Of a stretch of DNA of 64,000 nt, positions 36,369 to 48,198 are shown piece by piece. Below the pieces are notes generated by a model that saw nothing but the letters and a program-made list of their open reading frames with translations, did not search any database and was not told the DNA's origin. This DNA is from Ipomoea triloba (Eukaryota > Streptophyta > Magnoliopsida > Solanales > Convolvulaceae), in NCBI RefSeq assembly GCF_003576645.1, contig NC_044916.1:32007691-32071690 (forward strand), given 5' to 3'. The first letter of the stretch is position 1, and every line of letters starts with the position of its first letter. Position numbers and translations under genes: made by a program.

Positions 36369-38834
36369 GGATTAATTAGGAAAACTGACTTGTCAAAAAG
36401 AATAAAGACAAAAGTCACCAACAAGCAAAATATGACCTATAGCCCTTAAAGCTATGGAGACAAAAGTCGCCAACAAACTATGTTACTCAGAGTTGGGTAT
36501 TAAGTGTCTGGTCTGGTTATGTGACAAGGTCGCTTGATCAGTAAATTTCCAGAAATAATGTATGGAAAAGTCATTCTATTAAACTTGTAATCTTCAGTTT
36601 CAGCAGGTATAGGGAATTACACAGCATAAAGTGTCAAAATTTGGTACCTGCCAATTTATATAATTTGTTAACTAAAAGGAAAACATACAATAAGAAGTTA
36701 TGAGAAGGTTCCAAGAAATATATGAGATTTTAATTATTTCTACACATCATAAAAATAGAATTATCTCATAAAATAATCAAAACCATAGTCCAGGACTTGG
36801 ATTCTAGATAGCCTGTACGTGAGACCTCACATAGGATTTATTATAAAGTCCATTTTTTCCTGGATGGCTGGATATATAATAGGGGTTATGCATCTACTAC
36901 TAACAGAAATCCACTATAAACAGCAATTGCACGAGAGAGAGAGAGAGAGAGAGAGAGAAGTTACCCATTGAGAGTTGGTATTGTGACCTCAGTTTCTTTA
37001 ATGCAGTTACTGAGATCAATAAAATCGGAGGACTGTGAACTAGTTGGCTTATTATTTGCTGTAATATCAGTACTACAATGTCCTAAATGATTACTATTTA
37101 TTTTTCCTTCAGAAAAGAGCGATGAAAATAGTTTCTGTGCCAGCACAAGCTCCACAATTGCAGGGCTCTCCTCAGCTCTTGTTATCATCTTAAGTAACAA
37201 TTCAAAAGCTTTAATTATGTACAGTACAAACACTCAATCCCTCCCTTGCCCCCCAAAATATACATATAAACAAAATAAATAAAAGAGAAGAGACAAAAGA
37301 CAACCTCTGGAGGATCATGTTCAAGATCTATAAAGAGAAATTCTCTTTCCAAGTTCAAACTCAATTTAACAAATTCCTCAAATGCTCTAAGATGAATCAG
37401 ATATATCATATCTTCAATAACCATAACCTGAAGGAATTCAAATGCTGAAGACTCCTGAAAATCATAGGCATATATCAGTGCCATCTTGGTGAGAAGACAA
37501 CAACATTAGAAAGATTAGATAGATACTGCTATATTGAAAGGATGGAGAGGGCAGCCAAAAACAATATCTATCAGAATAATGTTAGTGTTGAAAATCAATG
37601 TCAACAGTGTCAAACAAATTTGGGTATCAGGTTACATTCAACAGATGAATACAGTTTTCTTAAAGTGTTCATACTGATATTTAAAGGATCATTTTGCAGC
37701 TCTACTGGTTCAAACATACTTGCAGGGAATTCATAAGGAATTACAAACAATGTGGCAGAATGGGATCCAAACCATTGTTCTAGACTTCTAGAAATAGATT
37801 GCAGGGAATCATTGCTGGAAATTTCTGTATTACTATGAGAAATTGTTTGAGGTGGTAGGTAAGCGTAGAGCCTACTCTAACATCATTCAAGAAGTCCTCC
37901 ATCGCAACAACGTAGTTAATATAGGTCATGAATTTCTTGGTAATGGAGTGTACAAAGTCTAGACCAGCTCTTGTTATCTTTTGATCACCTCCAACACTTA
38001 TGCTAAGGTTTTATGATTTAGATGTAATGAAAACTCCATCTTTGATATGTTTCTCTAACTCTTTAAGTGCTTTTGCCTCCTTTTAAGCTTTCTTGTAATC
38101 GTTTCTAAAGACGGGAGGTAAGGGCCATATACTCACCTCCCTTGTGAATTTTAAGGTTATTAATACATATTTGGGACCTCAAGGCCTTTTCTATATATGG
38201 TGAATACTTGTGCATATGCAAGAGCAAAACAGTTTATAAAAATGCATTAAAAGCTACTCCATAATAGTTTACTAGGATGTTGTTCATTTCCTTCAAGTTA
38301 GCTCAAGCTTTATCATACTAGGAGGGAACACTGAGTTCTAAACTAATGAGAAGATACCAACATTTCTGCAGTGTTTGAGAAATGCACAGAGCCGATCTTG
38401 CAGTTCTGGCATCTTTCCACCATAGTCCACCATTACAACTGGTCGCATCTCAGTGCACAAGGCCAAAATGTCTGCCCATATTTTTGAATTCATCAATGTT
38501 TAGCTCACAGAAAAATCAAAGTTCCTACCATGGATGGATAAAGTATTCTCTCCACACTACAGTCTATACAAACGTAATAAGAATCCTTCCTTTTTCCGAA
38601 TTATCAACAACACTGGAGTGCTCAAAAGTTTCATTAGCACAATTAAAATAATGAAACGCAGATATACATGAGATTCGATTAGTTAGTTACTACTTCCACA
38701 GTATAAATCAAAGCAGAGAGAGCAATAAAGAAAGAACCAGTTTCAAGGCGACGCTTAGAAGAAAGCTTGAGGCGCCATTTGATTTGGGACAAACAAGATT
38801 CCAACACCCTCACTATTTCCTCTGCCTCCGCCAT
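32955..38834 (-). CDS. conserved plant protein of unknown function, possibly DUF4504/UPF0739 (C1orf74-like)
   Basis: Six minus-strand exons: 38834-38738, 38471-38362, 37454-37305, 37188-36965, 34694-34584 and 33114-32955 (TAG). They sum to 852 nt in one frame (283 residues). Start MAEAEEIVRVLESC; an in-frame upstream ATG exists, but the N-terminus looks natural here. Recognisable conserved pieces are IKWRLKLSSKRRLET, RPVVMVDYGGKMPELQDRL, VMVIEDMIYLIHLR, FLFIDLEHDPPEM, WLLGYPVVYLFGKDHI, FSVPYEL, WAQAFLAHMQ and the C-terminus GCYPQAIAF. No signal peptide or membrane segment. Size and the LGYPVVY block recall the DUF4504 family from memory; this is unverified. Donors of exons 1 and 2 (GTTCTT, GTTGGT) are weak but are the ones that keep the frame. 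Intron 4 contains the giant A-tract array and a (GA)n tract; intron 2 holds a decayed gene fragment. Confidence 0.75.
34699..36366. repeat. 23-bp satellite array TGG(A)20, about 71 units, inside intron 4
   Basis: From 34743 to 36307 a TGG recurs exactly every 23 bases (69 occurrences, 68 intervals) separated by 20 A, with no interruption that I can find. The first unit carries GGG (34720) and the last TAA (36330). The long open frames of Lys/Met/Trp/Asn or Phe/Pro/Ile across it are artefacts of the period. On the gene strand the array is (T)20CCA repeats ending ...TTTTGCAG directly at the exon 5 acceptor (34695), so it replaces the polypyrimidine tract. Confidence 0.97.
36933..36958 (+). repeat. 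(GA)n microsatellite
   Basis: About 13 GA units, immediately beside the exon 4 donor of the minus-strand DUF4504-like gene (CT-rich on the gene strand, within intron 4). Confidence 0.9.
37590..38200 (-). pseudogene. decayed protein-coding fragment inside intron 2 of the unknown-function gene
   Basis: On the minus strand a reading (about 37995-37800) gives KKFMTYINYVVAMEDFLNDV. It then needs a frame change to continue as SLEQWFGSHSATLFVIPYEF and PVELQNDPLNISMNTLRKLY (about 37790-37630). Further upstream, EAKALKELEKHIKDGVFITS is interrupted by stops. Residue composition is protein-like, but the frame is broken at least twice and does not join the host gene in phase. I do not recognise the parent gene. 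It could be a transposon-captured fragment or a retrocopy remnant. Confidence 0.45.
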
Positions 38835-40071
38835 TTCAATATTCCAATTTCCAGTCCACAAAGAAATCACAAACTCATAAAAAAGGGACTTCCTAAATTC
38901 CAACTTCCCCAAATTACACTCCAAACCTCAAACATTATAATAATTTTACTTTACCCTCATACTTTTTGTAATTACATATATGACCCTAAACTTCTCTATA
39001 TTTCAATTACACTTTATTCACAATGTACGCCCTCGAGTAATGTTACAGGTTTGAGGTTCAAGGAAAAAAAACCTATAGGAACAACATTTTACAACAAAAA
39101 ACATACAATATAATAATAATAATAATGTGTCAAGCACCTTGTGCTCATATTATACATTTGTGTTTTTCCTTGAGGGAAAATCCTTGAATTGAACATGATG
39201 ATGGAGTATTGACTTTCTTGGCCCATTCCACTGTTCTTTTCCATCTCATTATTATTATTTTATTATTATTCACAACAATATCAACTATTGTCCATCCACT
39301 CATTATTGTGTCCTATGGAACGTAGAGACAAAGGAGAATGGAACATAGAGACAAAGGAGAATGTTAATCCAACATTATTGTATCTAAAGGTAGACACAAG
39401 GATGGGCTAGGATTCCTAGGAGCCTATGGCTTGATCCGGTCTCAACAAAATTTGATTAATTTTGACTTATATTAAATATAATAACAAACAAAACATAATA
39501 AATCAAAGGAAATATAGGTCTTGTGCATCAAATCCACTATTCATTATAAAGTTAATTTTCATGCATCGATTCAGTAATTAGTCAATTGAAAACTTTATAA
39601 CTTAACACCCTCTCAGTCGAACTCTAACTTAACACCCTCTCAGTCGAACTCTCTCAGTCGAATTCGTCACATCTGGTCTTCAACTCTCATATATAGTATG
39701 ATTTACTTCTCTTATATGATTTGCAGGTTACTATACAAGAGCAAGATTTACCACTTGCATATTCTCGAGTAGCGAAAACGTTTTTTATAAGGCAATGAGC
39801 TGTTGAATAGGTGCTGGACTGGTGTAAAGTGCAGCAGAAGAGGAGAAACATGAAAATGAAACAAATCAAGAAAGAAATTGCCACCCAAATTACCAGATTT
39901 AGCTTAGCTAGGGAGAATCTGATACTGAAAGTGCAGTGATGATGATCTATTACAGAGAAGCAGATGTACACATTTTACACAGATATAGTATGTCTATGTC
40001 ATAGTGTAGCTACCACAGTTCAACCACTGCTAACATGTATTAGTAGAATGAAGGCTCCATTGTCCCGAGAT
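38835..40071. other. spacer between two minus-strand genes
   Basis: Upstream region of the unknown-function gene and 3' region of the BBX gene. A short direct repeat (AACGTAGAGACAAAGGAGAATG-like twice at about 39320-39362) and CTTAACACCCTCTCAGTCGA twice (about 39601-39645) are visible. No gene seen. Confidence 0.5.
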
Positions 40072-41734
40072 TCAACCGAGATCAGGGACAGTAAAGAACT
40101 CATCGTCGTCTGGGACATCAATCCTCGCCTTCTTGTGAGGCATGTAGAATTTGGCTGACTTGTTCATGCTCGCGTGGCTAGGCTGAGGAGCTACAGAGAG
40201 CTCGGGGACTTCATGTTCTCCAAACAGACCGATATCTTTTAACCATTCGAGCTCACCGAGCTCAAGCTGCTCCTTCTGCACAAATCGCTACAAGGTAAGC
40301 CATTGGTATTCAACAAATGCCACACAAAACATACAGTTTAGTAGCAGATAGATTCATAGATAGCAACAGAGTGGTTTAACCATTACCTTCTCTGAGGATT
40401 CATAGTCAGAAAATCCAAGTAGGTCATCAACGGCCCAAGAAGGCGACGTGATGCCAGACAATTGTTGAGAAGGCGTTTTAACAGTGATCTGCTGTGAGTT
40501 TGGTTTCGGTGGCTGTGGCTCCAATTGTGCGTTTGGAGCGTCCTTCTTACAACTGGAACTCAGTGCTACTCGAATTCCTGTGGCTAGAAATCGCTGGTGG
40601 TTTGCAGCGAGGCTGTTGGCAGAATGAATTGGCTCATCGCATTCCTTGCAGAAGAGAGCTCTGTCCTCGACACAGAAAATGAATGCCGCTTTCTCCTGCA
40701 AACAGGATGAGCCCGAGCCATGGCGTGTTCAGAATCAACTTGATAAACAGTTAGTGGACTGGGAAGTCCTTTACCATTAAGGTAAATGAAGAAATGTTTC
40801 TTTTCATCATTTTCATTCACAAGCACTGGATTAAGATTTTCCCATATTTCAGACAGATAATTGCACATACCACAATAGCCTTTAGGTAAACATACTCACA
40901 CAATCCAAAAGCCTAAAGCAAAACAGTGGAAAACGAAGAGGCTTATTGTTATTTTTTATAATTATTACTGCTGTAAAAATATAGAGCTTCAGTACTGTGA
41001 TCAACTAACTATACAAGAAGTGTGAATTCACAGAGTGATCATATGAATGATTACATGTAAAGCTGCAAACTTTGGAGTTATTCACAAAAGTTTTAGCCAT
41101 CATTACTCTAAACATCCTTCAAATCAACTTTTCCATTGTCAAAAGGGTTTCTTTTTTATTTTTTTCCTTGTCAAGTCAGATCTGTTCACTGACTGGATAT
41201 TGTCTCATACAGAACTATTTCATCTATTTAGCAGATCAAGAAGACTAAACCTAGTTGTTCAGATTGTTGAATTGATAGTCACAAAATTACAAGTTTCCGA
41301 AGAAGAGTGACTTATTAACCTTCTTAGTTTGAACACGTCACTCATGGACAACCTATGCATGATTTAACTTCCGATGGTCGGTCATAAAGTGAAATTTACA
41401 CATTGAATAGTGACGGCGGGTTTTCCTAGAATATGAAACCTACTTATGTAATTTCTCAGATCTTCCATTATATAAAAGCAAAGAACTTTGACTTCAAGCA
41501 ATAATCTGCAGTTTAAGGCCCTTAAAAAGGGGGGAAAGAAAGAAAACTTACTTGGCAAATATCACAGGGAGGGAGCTTGTTGGAGAGGCACTGAAGAAGA
41601 AGCCTCTGGTGCTTGCTTGCAAGCTTGTTTGCAGCATGAACTTCTATGTCACACTGTGTGCACAGTGCAGCCTCATCTGCACAGCAAATCACTGTGGCAG
41701 ATGCTTTCTCACACACATCACACTGAATCTTCAT
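40072..41734 (-). CDS. BBX24: double B-box zinc-finger protein, BBX24/BBX25 (STO/STH) type
   Basis: Exons 41734-41552, 40695-40387 and 40275-40072 (TGA), all phase 0; 231 residues, the size of BBX24/25. B-box 1 starts at once (MKIQCDVCEKASATVICCAD) and B-box 2 follows at about residue 53 (PPCDICQEKAAFIFCVEDRA). Both show the full Cys/His/Asp zinc-ligand spacing, including HAANKLASKH and HSANSLAANH. There is no CCT domain. The middle contains WAVDDLLGFSDYESSEK. The C-terminus carries ELEWLKDIGLFGE and the VP motif KARIDVPDDDEFFTVPDLG, which binds COP1 in this family. Known members are nuclear light-signalling regulators that act with HY5 and COP1 and dampen photomorphogenesis. BBX24 and BBX25 cannot be separated confidently from sequence alone. 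The start codon is the family-conserved MKIQC; 14 in-frame upstream codons lack another good ATG. Confidence 0.92.
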
Positions 41735-44069
41735 CCCCTCTCTAAAATCTTTGTCCCCCAACAAAGCAAAAAACAATAAAATTTCAAGAACCCCTGTTTA
41801 CAGAAAGGACAAACAGTAACAGATAGGGGGAAATAAAACCCCAAAAAATTTCAGATCAAATGATAGGAGGGACTGGGAAGAGAATAGAATCTGGAATGTG
41901 AGGAGTGGGAATATGGAAAGGAGGGAGTGATTGGCGGAGAAGTGGAGGGGAAGCAGAAGATAAGGATTTGGATTTTTGAGTATCAAATGCTAGAACCTGG
42001 TTGAGGCAGCACAGCGGATGTGGGGCCCTGGGGGGATGTGTGGCTGTGTTTTGGCCGCTAAGTTCTTGCGGCCAACATGATTTTGGAGAAATCTATAGAT
42101 TTATAATAATGTCTGCGTGCCCACTTGCCCAGCTGTCCCCCTTTGCATTTACTAATGAAAATGACAGGGAGAAAGGGAGTAGGAACTGAACCAAGAAAAT
42201 ACATATACATGTTTGATGTTTCCCATTGCTCAGTCTGGGCAGGACCAATTAAGCACAACAGTTGAGAGGAGCAAGCTGTGTCAGCACTGCCCACTGAAAG
42301 ATGGATTGTTAGGCACATTATTGTTGAAACTGGGATCACATGGTCCACACACTTCTGACCGCAGAACCAATTCTTGATCTTACAACCCCTTTTAAAAAGC
42401 TCAATTGTAGGAGGGCAAGTGTTCATATTGCACATAAGTTTTAAGATCAAAGACCAATAGACACTCCTTAAGATGGAATTAACATTGAGATATCTCAAAA
42501 GATTGAGCCTAGTCTCTAGGGTGGGGTAGTTAGGGACGGTGACAAGTTGGGTATTTTCAGGTATCAAACCCTCTTATAATAGAACATGTTTGGGTCGTGG
42601 CTAATTGAGTTCTAGACAAGTTTGGTTATTTCTTTTTTTTTTTCTTTTTAATATAAATATGTAGGAGAGGTTTATGTAAGTGCACTTACCCAGGCAGTAA
42701 TATGGACTTATCCTGACAAATCAAATATTGTGATCTTACCATTACTTATGTGATATATGTGCAATAGATAAAACACACATCATATAATATGGATCATACA
42801 GTTACACACAGTTGCTTTATTCAATATTTAAACAAAAATTAAATCCATCCAAAAAACAAGGTCCACAAGCTAAACCTAAATAAAAGGTCTAGTGCCTCAA
42901 TTACTATTCACAAGAGATCCAACCTTAAATTTCTACCTTGATGCCACTTATTTATCCGATTGACCTCTGGGACAACATTGGGATATCCTGGAGACACAAG
43001 TATGCGAGTTGTGTGTGAGAAGCACCTCATTCAAATATGCGGTTGAGTTGCATCCTGGGCCATCCAGAAAAATGTGGCACACATTATTGTCAAAACTTTG
43101 GAATTTTTGTGTTGGCTACAGCCTGTGCATCATAAGTCCTAATATAAAGTCCTAACAACATTGCTTAGAATCTGGATAACCTAAAACTAAATAACAACAT
43201 TGTGTAAAGAAGATAATCAGTATATCGTGAAACTTGGTTCGAAACAATGTTATTTCATCAGCTTTCAAGGTAGCATGTTTAACGATCATTATATTCATAC
43301 ATTTTACCACACACTATAGTTATGATGCACATAAGTTTTAAGATCGAAAAGCAATTAACAATCCTTAGTTATAGGATGAAATTAGTCTTGGGATAGCTAG
43401 ATATCTCGAAAGATTGCGCCCTAGTGTGGAGTATAGGGTGGGGTAGTTAGGTATGGTAACAAGTTGTGTATTTTTGGCCCAATCCTTTCAAACTTTAATA
43501 GAACAAGTTTGCCTGGTTTGGGTAGTAGTGATTAATCTCTTTTTGTATATTGAAGATTCATCGATAGGTATATATTATCTAAAAGTGAACATCCAAAATA
43601 CTTAAGTTGTACTTTGGATAGCATTGCATTGTTAGTTGTAATGGATTTAGCTACGCTAGTTGTGCTATCCCAAAACCATTCCCTTTATTTAAATTTTCTA
43701 GGCTGCAAGTTAGGATTACATTGTTGGCACATAAACGTAGAATTGAATCTTTTGCAAAATCAAGAAACACATGTATGATAAGTAGAATAATATATATAGC
43801 TAGCTAGATAGCACTCAAGTACACACAAATGTGTCCTAATTAGTAGTTAGCTTAGTAGCAAGACATGATCCAAATTAAACCGTTATTAAGCTCAAGTTAT
43901 TAGCTAGAAGCATGCATGCAAGTAAGATTGGAACTTTCATATATAAAAGGCTAATGATAATAAATTATAAAGCATGCATATATGGATCCATTTATTATGT
44001 GTCACCACTACTAGCTCCAATACTTTATTATTGTGGCACCATTATTTCATCTCATTTTTTATTCATCAC
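41735..44069. other. spacer with a diverged dispersed repeat pair; no gene
   Basis: The first 250 bases are probably BBX 5' UTR/promoter. A 169-codon minus-strand frame at 42058-42567 has no family features and I do not consider it coding. About 42425-42560 and 43325-43500 are related (GCACATAAGTTTTAAGATC, AGATATCTC.AAAGATTG, GGGTGGGGTAGTTAGG), about 75% alike by eye. From about 43660 on, the sequence matches 51655 on (block A/B duplication). Confidence 0.5.
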
Positions 44070-45749
44070 TTAATTGAGATTGTTCATTAAATTTTCAAAA
44101 AAGCTTTCAATAGCATTAAAGCATGGGCCGCCCTCCTCTATTGCATTCCTGCTCTTTTCTTTAACTTCCTTAGCCTTTATCCTTATAGATTTAGAAGTAG
44201 AGTGGTCCATAAGACTTGTGATTCCAATTTCAATCTCTTTTGCACTTACAATTTCAGGAACTATTGGAATATTATTCATCTTCTCATCTCTTAAATCTGT
44301 TCTGTAATCCATCTTAATTTCCACAGCCATTCCTATCTCTCGCACCACTTGGAAAGCATTTGATTGTTGCTCCGCGATCATTGGCCAAGTTGCCATTGGA
44401 ACTCCAAACCAACTACTTTCCAAAATTGAATTCCATCCGCAATGAGACACGAAGCCCCTGACAGAAGGATGAGCTAGAATTGCACTTTGTGGTGCCCATC
44501 CTATAATTTTTCCGATATTTTTAGTTTTTTCTAAGAATCCTTCCGGCAGGACCTCTTCCAGGTTGGTATACTCGGTGAGGGCTAGTGGACCACTACCTGG
44601 AGAGGGTAGCTTCCTCAAGGCCCATAAGAACCTTTGACCGCTACGCTCAAGTGCGTAGGCTATCTCCTTGACTTGAGACTCGGGAAAAGCACCGCCGCTT
44701 CCGAAGCAAAGAAATACAACTGATGAAGGTGGTTGGTCATCCAACCATTCGAAGATTTGCTTGTGGGATTCTTGAGGAGCGCTTAGATTTAATACGGGTC
44801 CCACAGGGTATATAGGTGGGAGAGTCTTATCTGTAGAGAGAGATTGAAGTGCATGCGGCTCTAGGTCGAAGAAGGTATTGATGATGATGCCTTTGGCCCG
44901 ATGAAATTGTCTGGCAAAGTCCAGGATTCCATAGGTTGTGTTCAACACAAAGGTGGGCAATAAGTTGACCGGAAAGGGGTTGAAATATGTAGGGATATTG
45001 AGATAATCCTCCTTAACAAACTCCTCGAGGGTACCATTGTGGTGGTCTTTGAGGGCCTGGAAATGGAAGTGAAGGTGTGGACCATACTATTAAATAATGC
45101 ACATTCAATATAAAAATAATGTACATTATATTTAGGGGATGTATATTATTTGTGTACTGAATGTACATTATTTTTATAGTATAAAGATAATGCACATTCA
45201 GTACAAAAATAATGTACATTTAGTACATTAAAAATGTACATTTTATTATGGTCCACACAACTGTGTGGACCATGGTCTACACAATAATTTGCCAGCAGCA
45301 CCCACAACGTAGAACACGTAGGTGGGGACCCCAAACTCGTCAGCCACATCCATCATGTTCATAAACAAAGCGTCCACAACAAATCCCCCTAGGCGCGGCC
45401 GCGACTTCTGGATTATCAAATCATTAACGCAGTCTCTGGCTTCACTCAGGAGTCTGGAAGTCCATTGGTCTTGGATGGTTTTGGGGTCTGGAAATCCATT
45501 AGTGTGGAGATCCAGGTCCTGAAGCAGTAATTTAAACTTCAATCTCTTATCAGCGGGATCGGCATCGGCAATCAAAGAATCGATGATAGAATTAACCCTG
45601 GCTTGGGGAGCCAAAGGCATTTTATTGAGCAAGAAAGTGATGGAGAGGTGAGGGTTTGTTTGCAAGAGGAGCATCGCGGTTTCCACTGCAGGAACAAGGT
45701 GACCCACTGCAGGGAATGGAACGAAAACCAGTTCAATAGCATCTTCCAT
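44070..45749 (-). pseudogene. UGT71-like glycosyltransferase pseudogene interrupted by a MITE
   Basis: Starts at ATG 45749 (MEDAIELVFVPFPAVGH), matching the intact paralogue at 52065-53546. It reads normally for about 150 residues to FGVPTYVFYVVGAA, then runs into MITE sequence at about 45293 and a stop (45246). Past the insertion (about 45076) the frame reopens (LKDHHNGTLEEF) and continues to the natural TAA at 44070. It includes WLDDQPPSSVVFLCFG and a complete PSPG box beginning WAPQSAILAHP with HCGWNS and the terminal EQ. The only lesion I can see is the insertion plus loss of about 9 coding bases at its left edge (CCGAGCGTA in the paralogue), so inactivation looks recent. Without the insertion it would be a 490-residue UDP-sugar glycosyltransferase. 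It might still yield truncated transcripts. Confidence 0.88.
45076..45293. mobile_element. MITE insertion (same family as 24256-24523) in the UGT pseudogene
   Basis: The right end shares GTGTGGACCATGGTC.A.GCAATAATTTGCC with the 24.2-kb element, and the interior has the same GTACATTATTTTTGTACTGAA-type repeats in both orientations. The left end starts within the TIR (TGTGGACCAT), so the outer left terminus and some target bases are missing. No target duplication is visible. Confidence 0.8.
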
Positions 45750-45833
45750 TATATTCAATTGATGAAAAGCTAGCTTAGCTAAGACTGTATGTATGTAGCT
45801 TGAATCGAGATATCCAGATCTATCGAATTGAAG

Positions 45834-45845
45834 CTATATATATAG
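45834..45845 (-). promoter_or_regulatory. TATA box upstream of the UGT pseudogene
   Basis: CTATATATATAG-type element about 85-95 bp upstream of the ATG, at the same place as in the intact paralogue. The core promoter is therefore preserved, with a hAT MITE inserted only about 40 bp further upstream. Confidence 0.5.
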
Positions 45846-45881
45846 GCATATAGCTATTAATCATCGAGGGTGTATGTGGAC

Positions 45882-46276
45882 TAGGGTTGTTAACGAACCG
45901 AACATAAACGAACTAAGGCTGTTCGTGTTCGTTTGTTAAAGATTTTGGGGTGTTCGTATTCGTGTTCGTTTGTTAATGTTTTTGAAAATCCTATTCGTGT
46001 TCGTTTGTTAATGTTTTTGAAAATCCTATTCGTGTTCGTTTGTTAAGCGTTCCTTAGTGTTCGTTAACGTTCGCGAACATGTTGACAAACGTGTTCGTTA
46101 ACGTTAATGAACACGTTCACGAACGTATTCGCAAACGTTAACAAACACGTTCACAAACATGTTCATTTACGTTCATGAACACGTTCGTGAACACTTAATA
46201 ACCAAACACCTGCACATGTTCATGAACACAATTTGTTCGCGAACAATAAATAATCTGCATTCACATCTTCACGAAC

Positions 46277-46320
<44 letters not shown>

Positions 46321-46579
46321 CGAACACTAAACGAGCTTGTTCGCGAATACTACTAAACGAACACAAATGAGTTTGTTCACGAACACTATTAAACGAACAC
46401 AAACGAGTTTGTTCGCGAACACTTAGCAAACGAGCTTACCACTGTTCAGACTCTGTTCGTTTTTTAAACGAGCTCTAAATTTTGTTTGTTAATGTTCGTT
46501 TACCTTAATAAACGAATGCTTACCAAGCTCGAATACGAGTAGTTTGTCGAAAGCTCTGTTCACTAACAGCGCAGCCCTA
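45882..46579. mobile_element. hAT-type MITE with 8-bp target duplication
   Basis: 698 bp bounded by TAGGGTTG ... CAGCCCTA short inverted ends and an exact 8-bp duplication ATGTGGAC (45874-45881 and 46580-46587), diagnostic of the hAT superfamily. The interior is built of GTTCGTGTTCGTTTG and CACGAACGAG-like words in both orientations plus a (TA)n tract (about 46282-46315). No transposase. The paralogous promoter at about 53655-53675 lacks it (empty site). Confidence 0.88.
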
Positions 46580-46587
46580 ATGTGGAC

Positions 46588-48158
46588 CATGAAACTCCTC
46601 TGCAATTTATTTATACGTAAAATTGCATTGCCGTGACTCGTGTGTAATAATATATTATTCATGGCAAAATAAATGACTACGGGACCGCTATTTTTCAATT
46701 CATTTATTATATACTAGTTGTCCCTGCCTAGTGATGCCCGAATAGTCTGATACGTATTTTTAAATTAGTATGACTTGTGGTAAAAATGTTGGATTAATAG
46801 TGCAATGACAATTTTAGAAAGAAACACTCCCTGGATAAAATTTTAAGCATATTTTTACAACACAAAACCCTATTAATTGGTGTGATCCATGCTTCCTCTT
46901 ATTGTCATTTCTGTCAAAAATGAATTCTTGATTTGATCTAGTTCCATGGTGTGTCTCACTACAATTTTAGTGCTTTTGGCCAAATGTAACTTAAAAACAT
47001 AACCAAATCCTTCTTTCAAAAAAAAAAAAGACAATGATAATAGGCATAGTTTATATATCATCTCTATTACTGTAAATTAGGTGTACCGTTTCAAAACTTC
47101 ATGTTAAATTTTATATTGTATTTTTTAATACACTCTAATACATTCATAGTATATGTTTAACAATTATGTAAATTTTAATTCGGATGGTGTTCGAACCTAA
47201 GACCTTCTTTATAAAAATCAATGAATAAGTTGAAAATAATAAATAATTAACAGAATATTATATTACTAAAATTTATATTGACGAAATACAATGATATTTA
47301 GAAAAAGTAAATGATATAATAGAGGATATAAAATAGAAAAAATAATTAAAATAATAATAAAATCAAAATAATATGAATCATTCATTCCAACAAACGATTA
47401 CACCAACATTTTTTAGTTTACGTTAAGGACCTAACTTTATTAGTTTTTATTAAGTTTATATAGATTACATAATGTGCAGAGCCATGTGCGTAATATTATA
47501 TATATTTGATGGATATACCCAACCCTGGGTATCCAATTAGCGTCGCTAGGCAATCAGACACAATAGGTGGTTAGCCCGTCAACTAATAGTGGTAGGCCGA
47601 AGCAAGAATCCCTACTCACATCACAGAGATATTTGAAGATCTGTTATCATATTGCCACCCCCTACTCCTTTTTTAGAACGAAAGGAAATCTCATACTTAG
47701 GAAGGAATCTAAAATTTAATTAAGGAAGGTTGCCTAAAGTTAAAATTGTAAACCTTTTTCTTTTCTTTCTTTGGTCAATTAATTAGTGCACCACATACCA
47801 ACCCGTAGTGCACCATAGATCAGCACTTAATATACTATAGACCCGCAGTTAGAGTACTACAAAAATATATTTGATGCAAAAAATTACAATAATATTATAG
47901 CGTTTTCTATTTTTCATTGATTTACGATCATTGATATGGGCTCATCTAACGGTCCATATGTGTCCACACTGCGGTACGGGAGGAGACAGTGACTTCTGAT
48001 CCAGTTTATATATATAGGACGAAGTTAGTTGCGCAAGCTAAGGCTGATCAAATGCATGTTAATTATCTTAATTAATAACAATTAGCTGGAGTTATTTGTT
48101 ATTGGTGGACATTAGCTGGAGTTATTGATTCAATATATTTTGTACAAATTAATACCTA

Positions 48159-48195
<37 letters not shown>

Positions 48196-48198
48196 TAT
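46588..48198. other. AT-rich spacer in block A
   Basis: 46588-46700 matches the UGT2 upstream region (53670-53780). The rest has no gene. A (AT)n tract of about 32 bp lies at 48161-48192. Confidence 0.5.

Noticed and set aside
34556..36424. Very long open frames (up to 622 codons) on both strands rich in Lys/Trp/Met/Asn or Phe/Pro/Ile
   Set aside because: They are translations of the 23-bp TGG(A)20 array. Any period not divisible by 3 without stop words stays open in several frames. Only the last about 37 codons of the minus frame (WLLGYPVVYLF...) are a real exon.
42058..42567. 169-codon minus-strand frame as a gene
   Set aside because: No domain, odd composition, and part of it lies in a repeat that recurs at 43325-43500.
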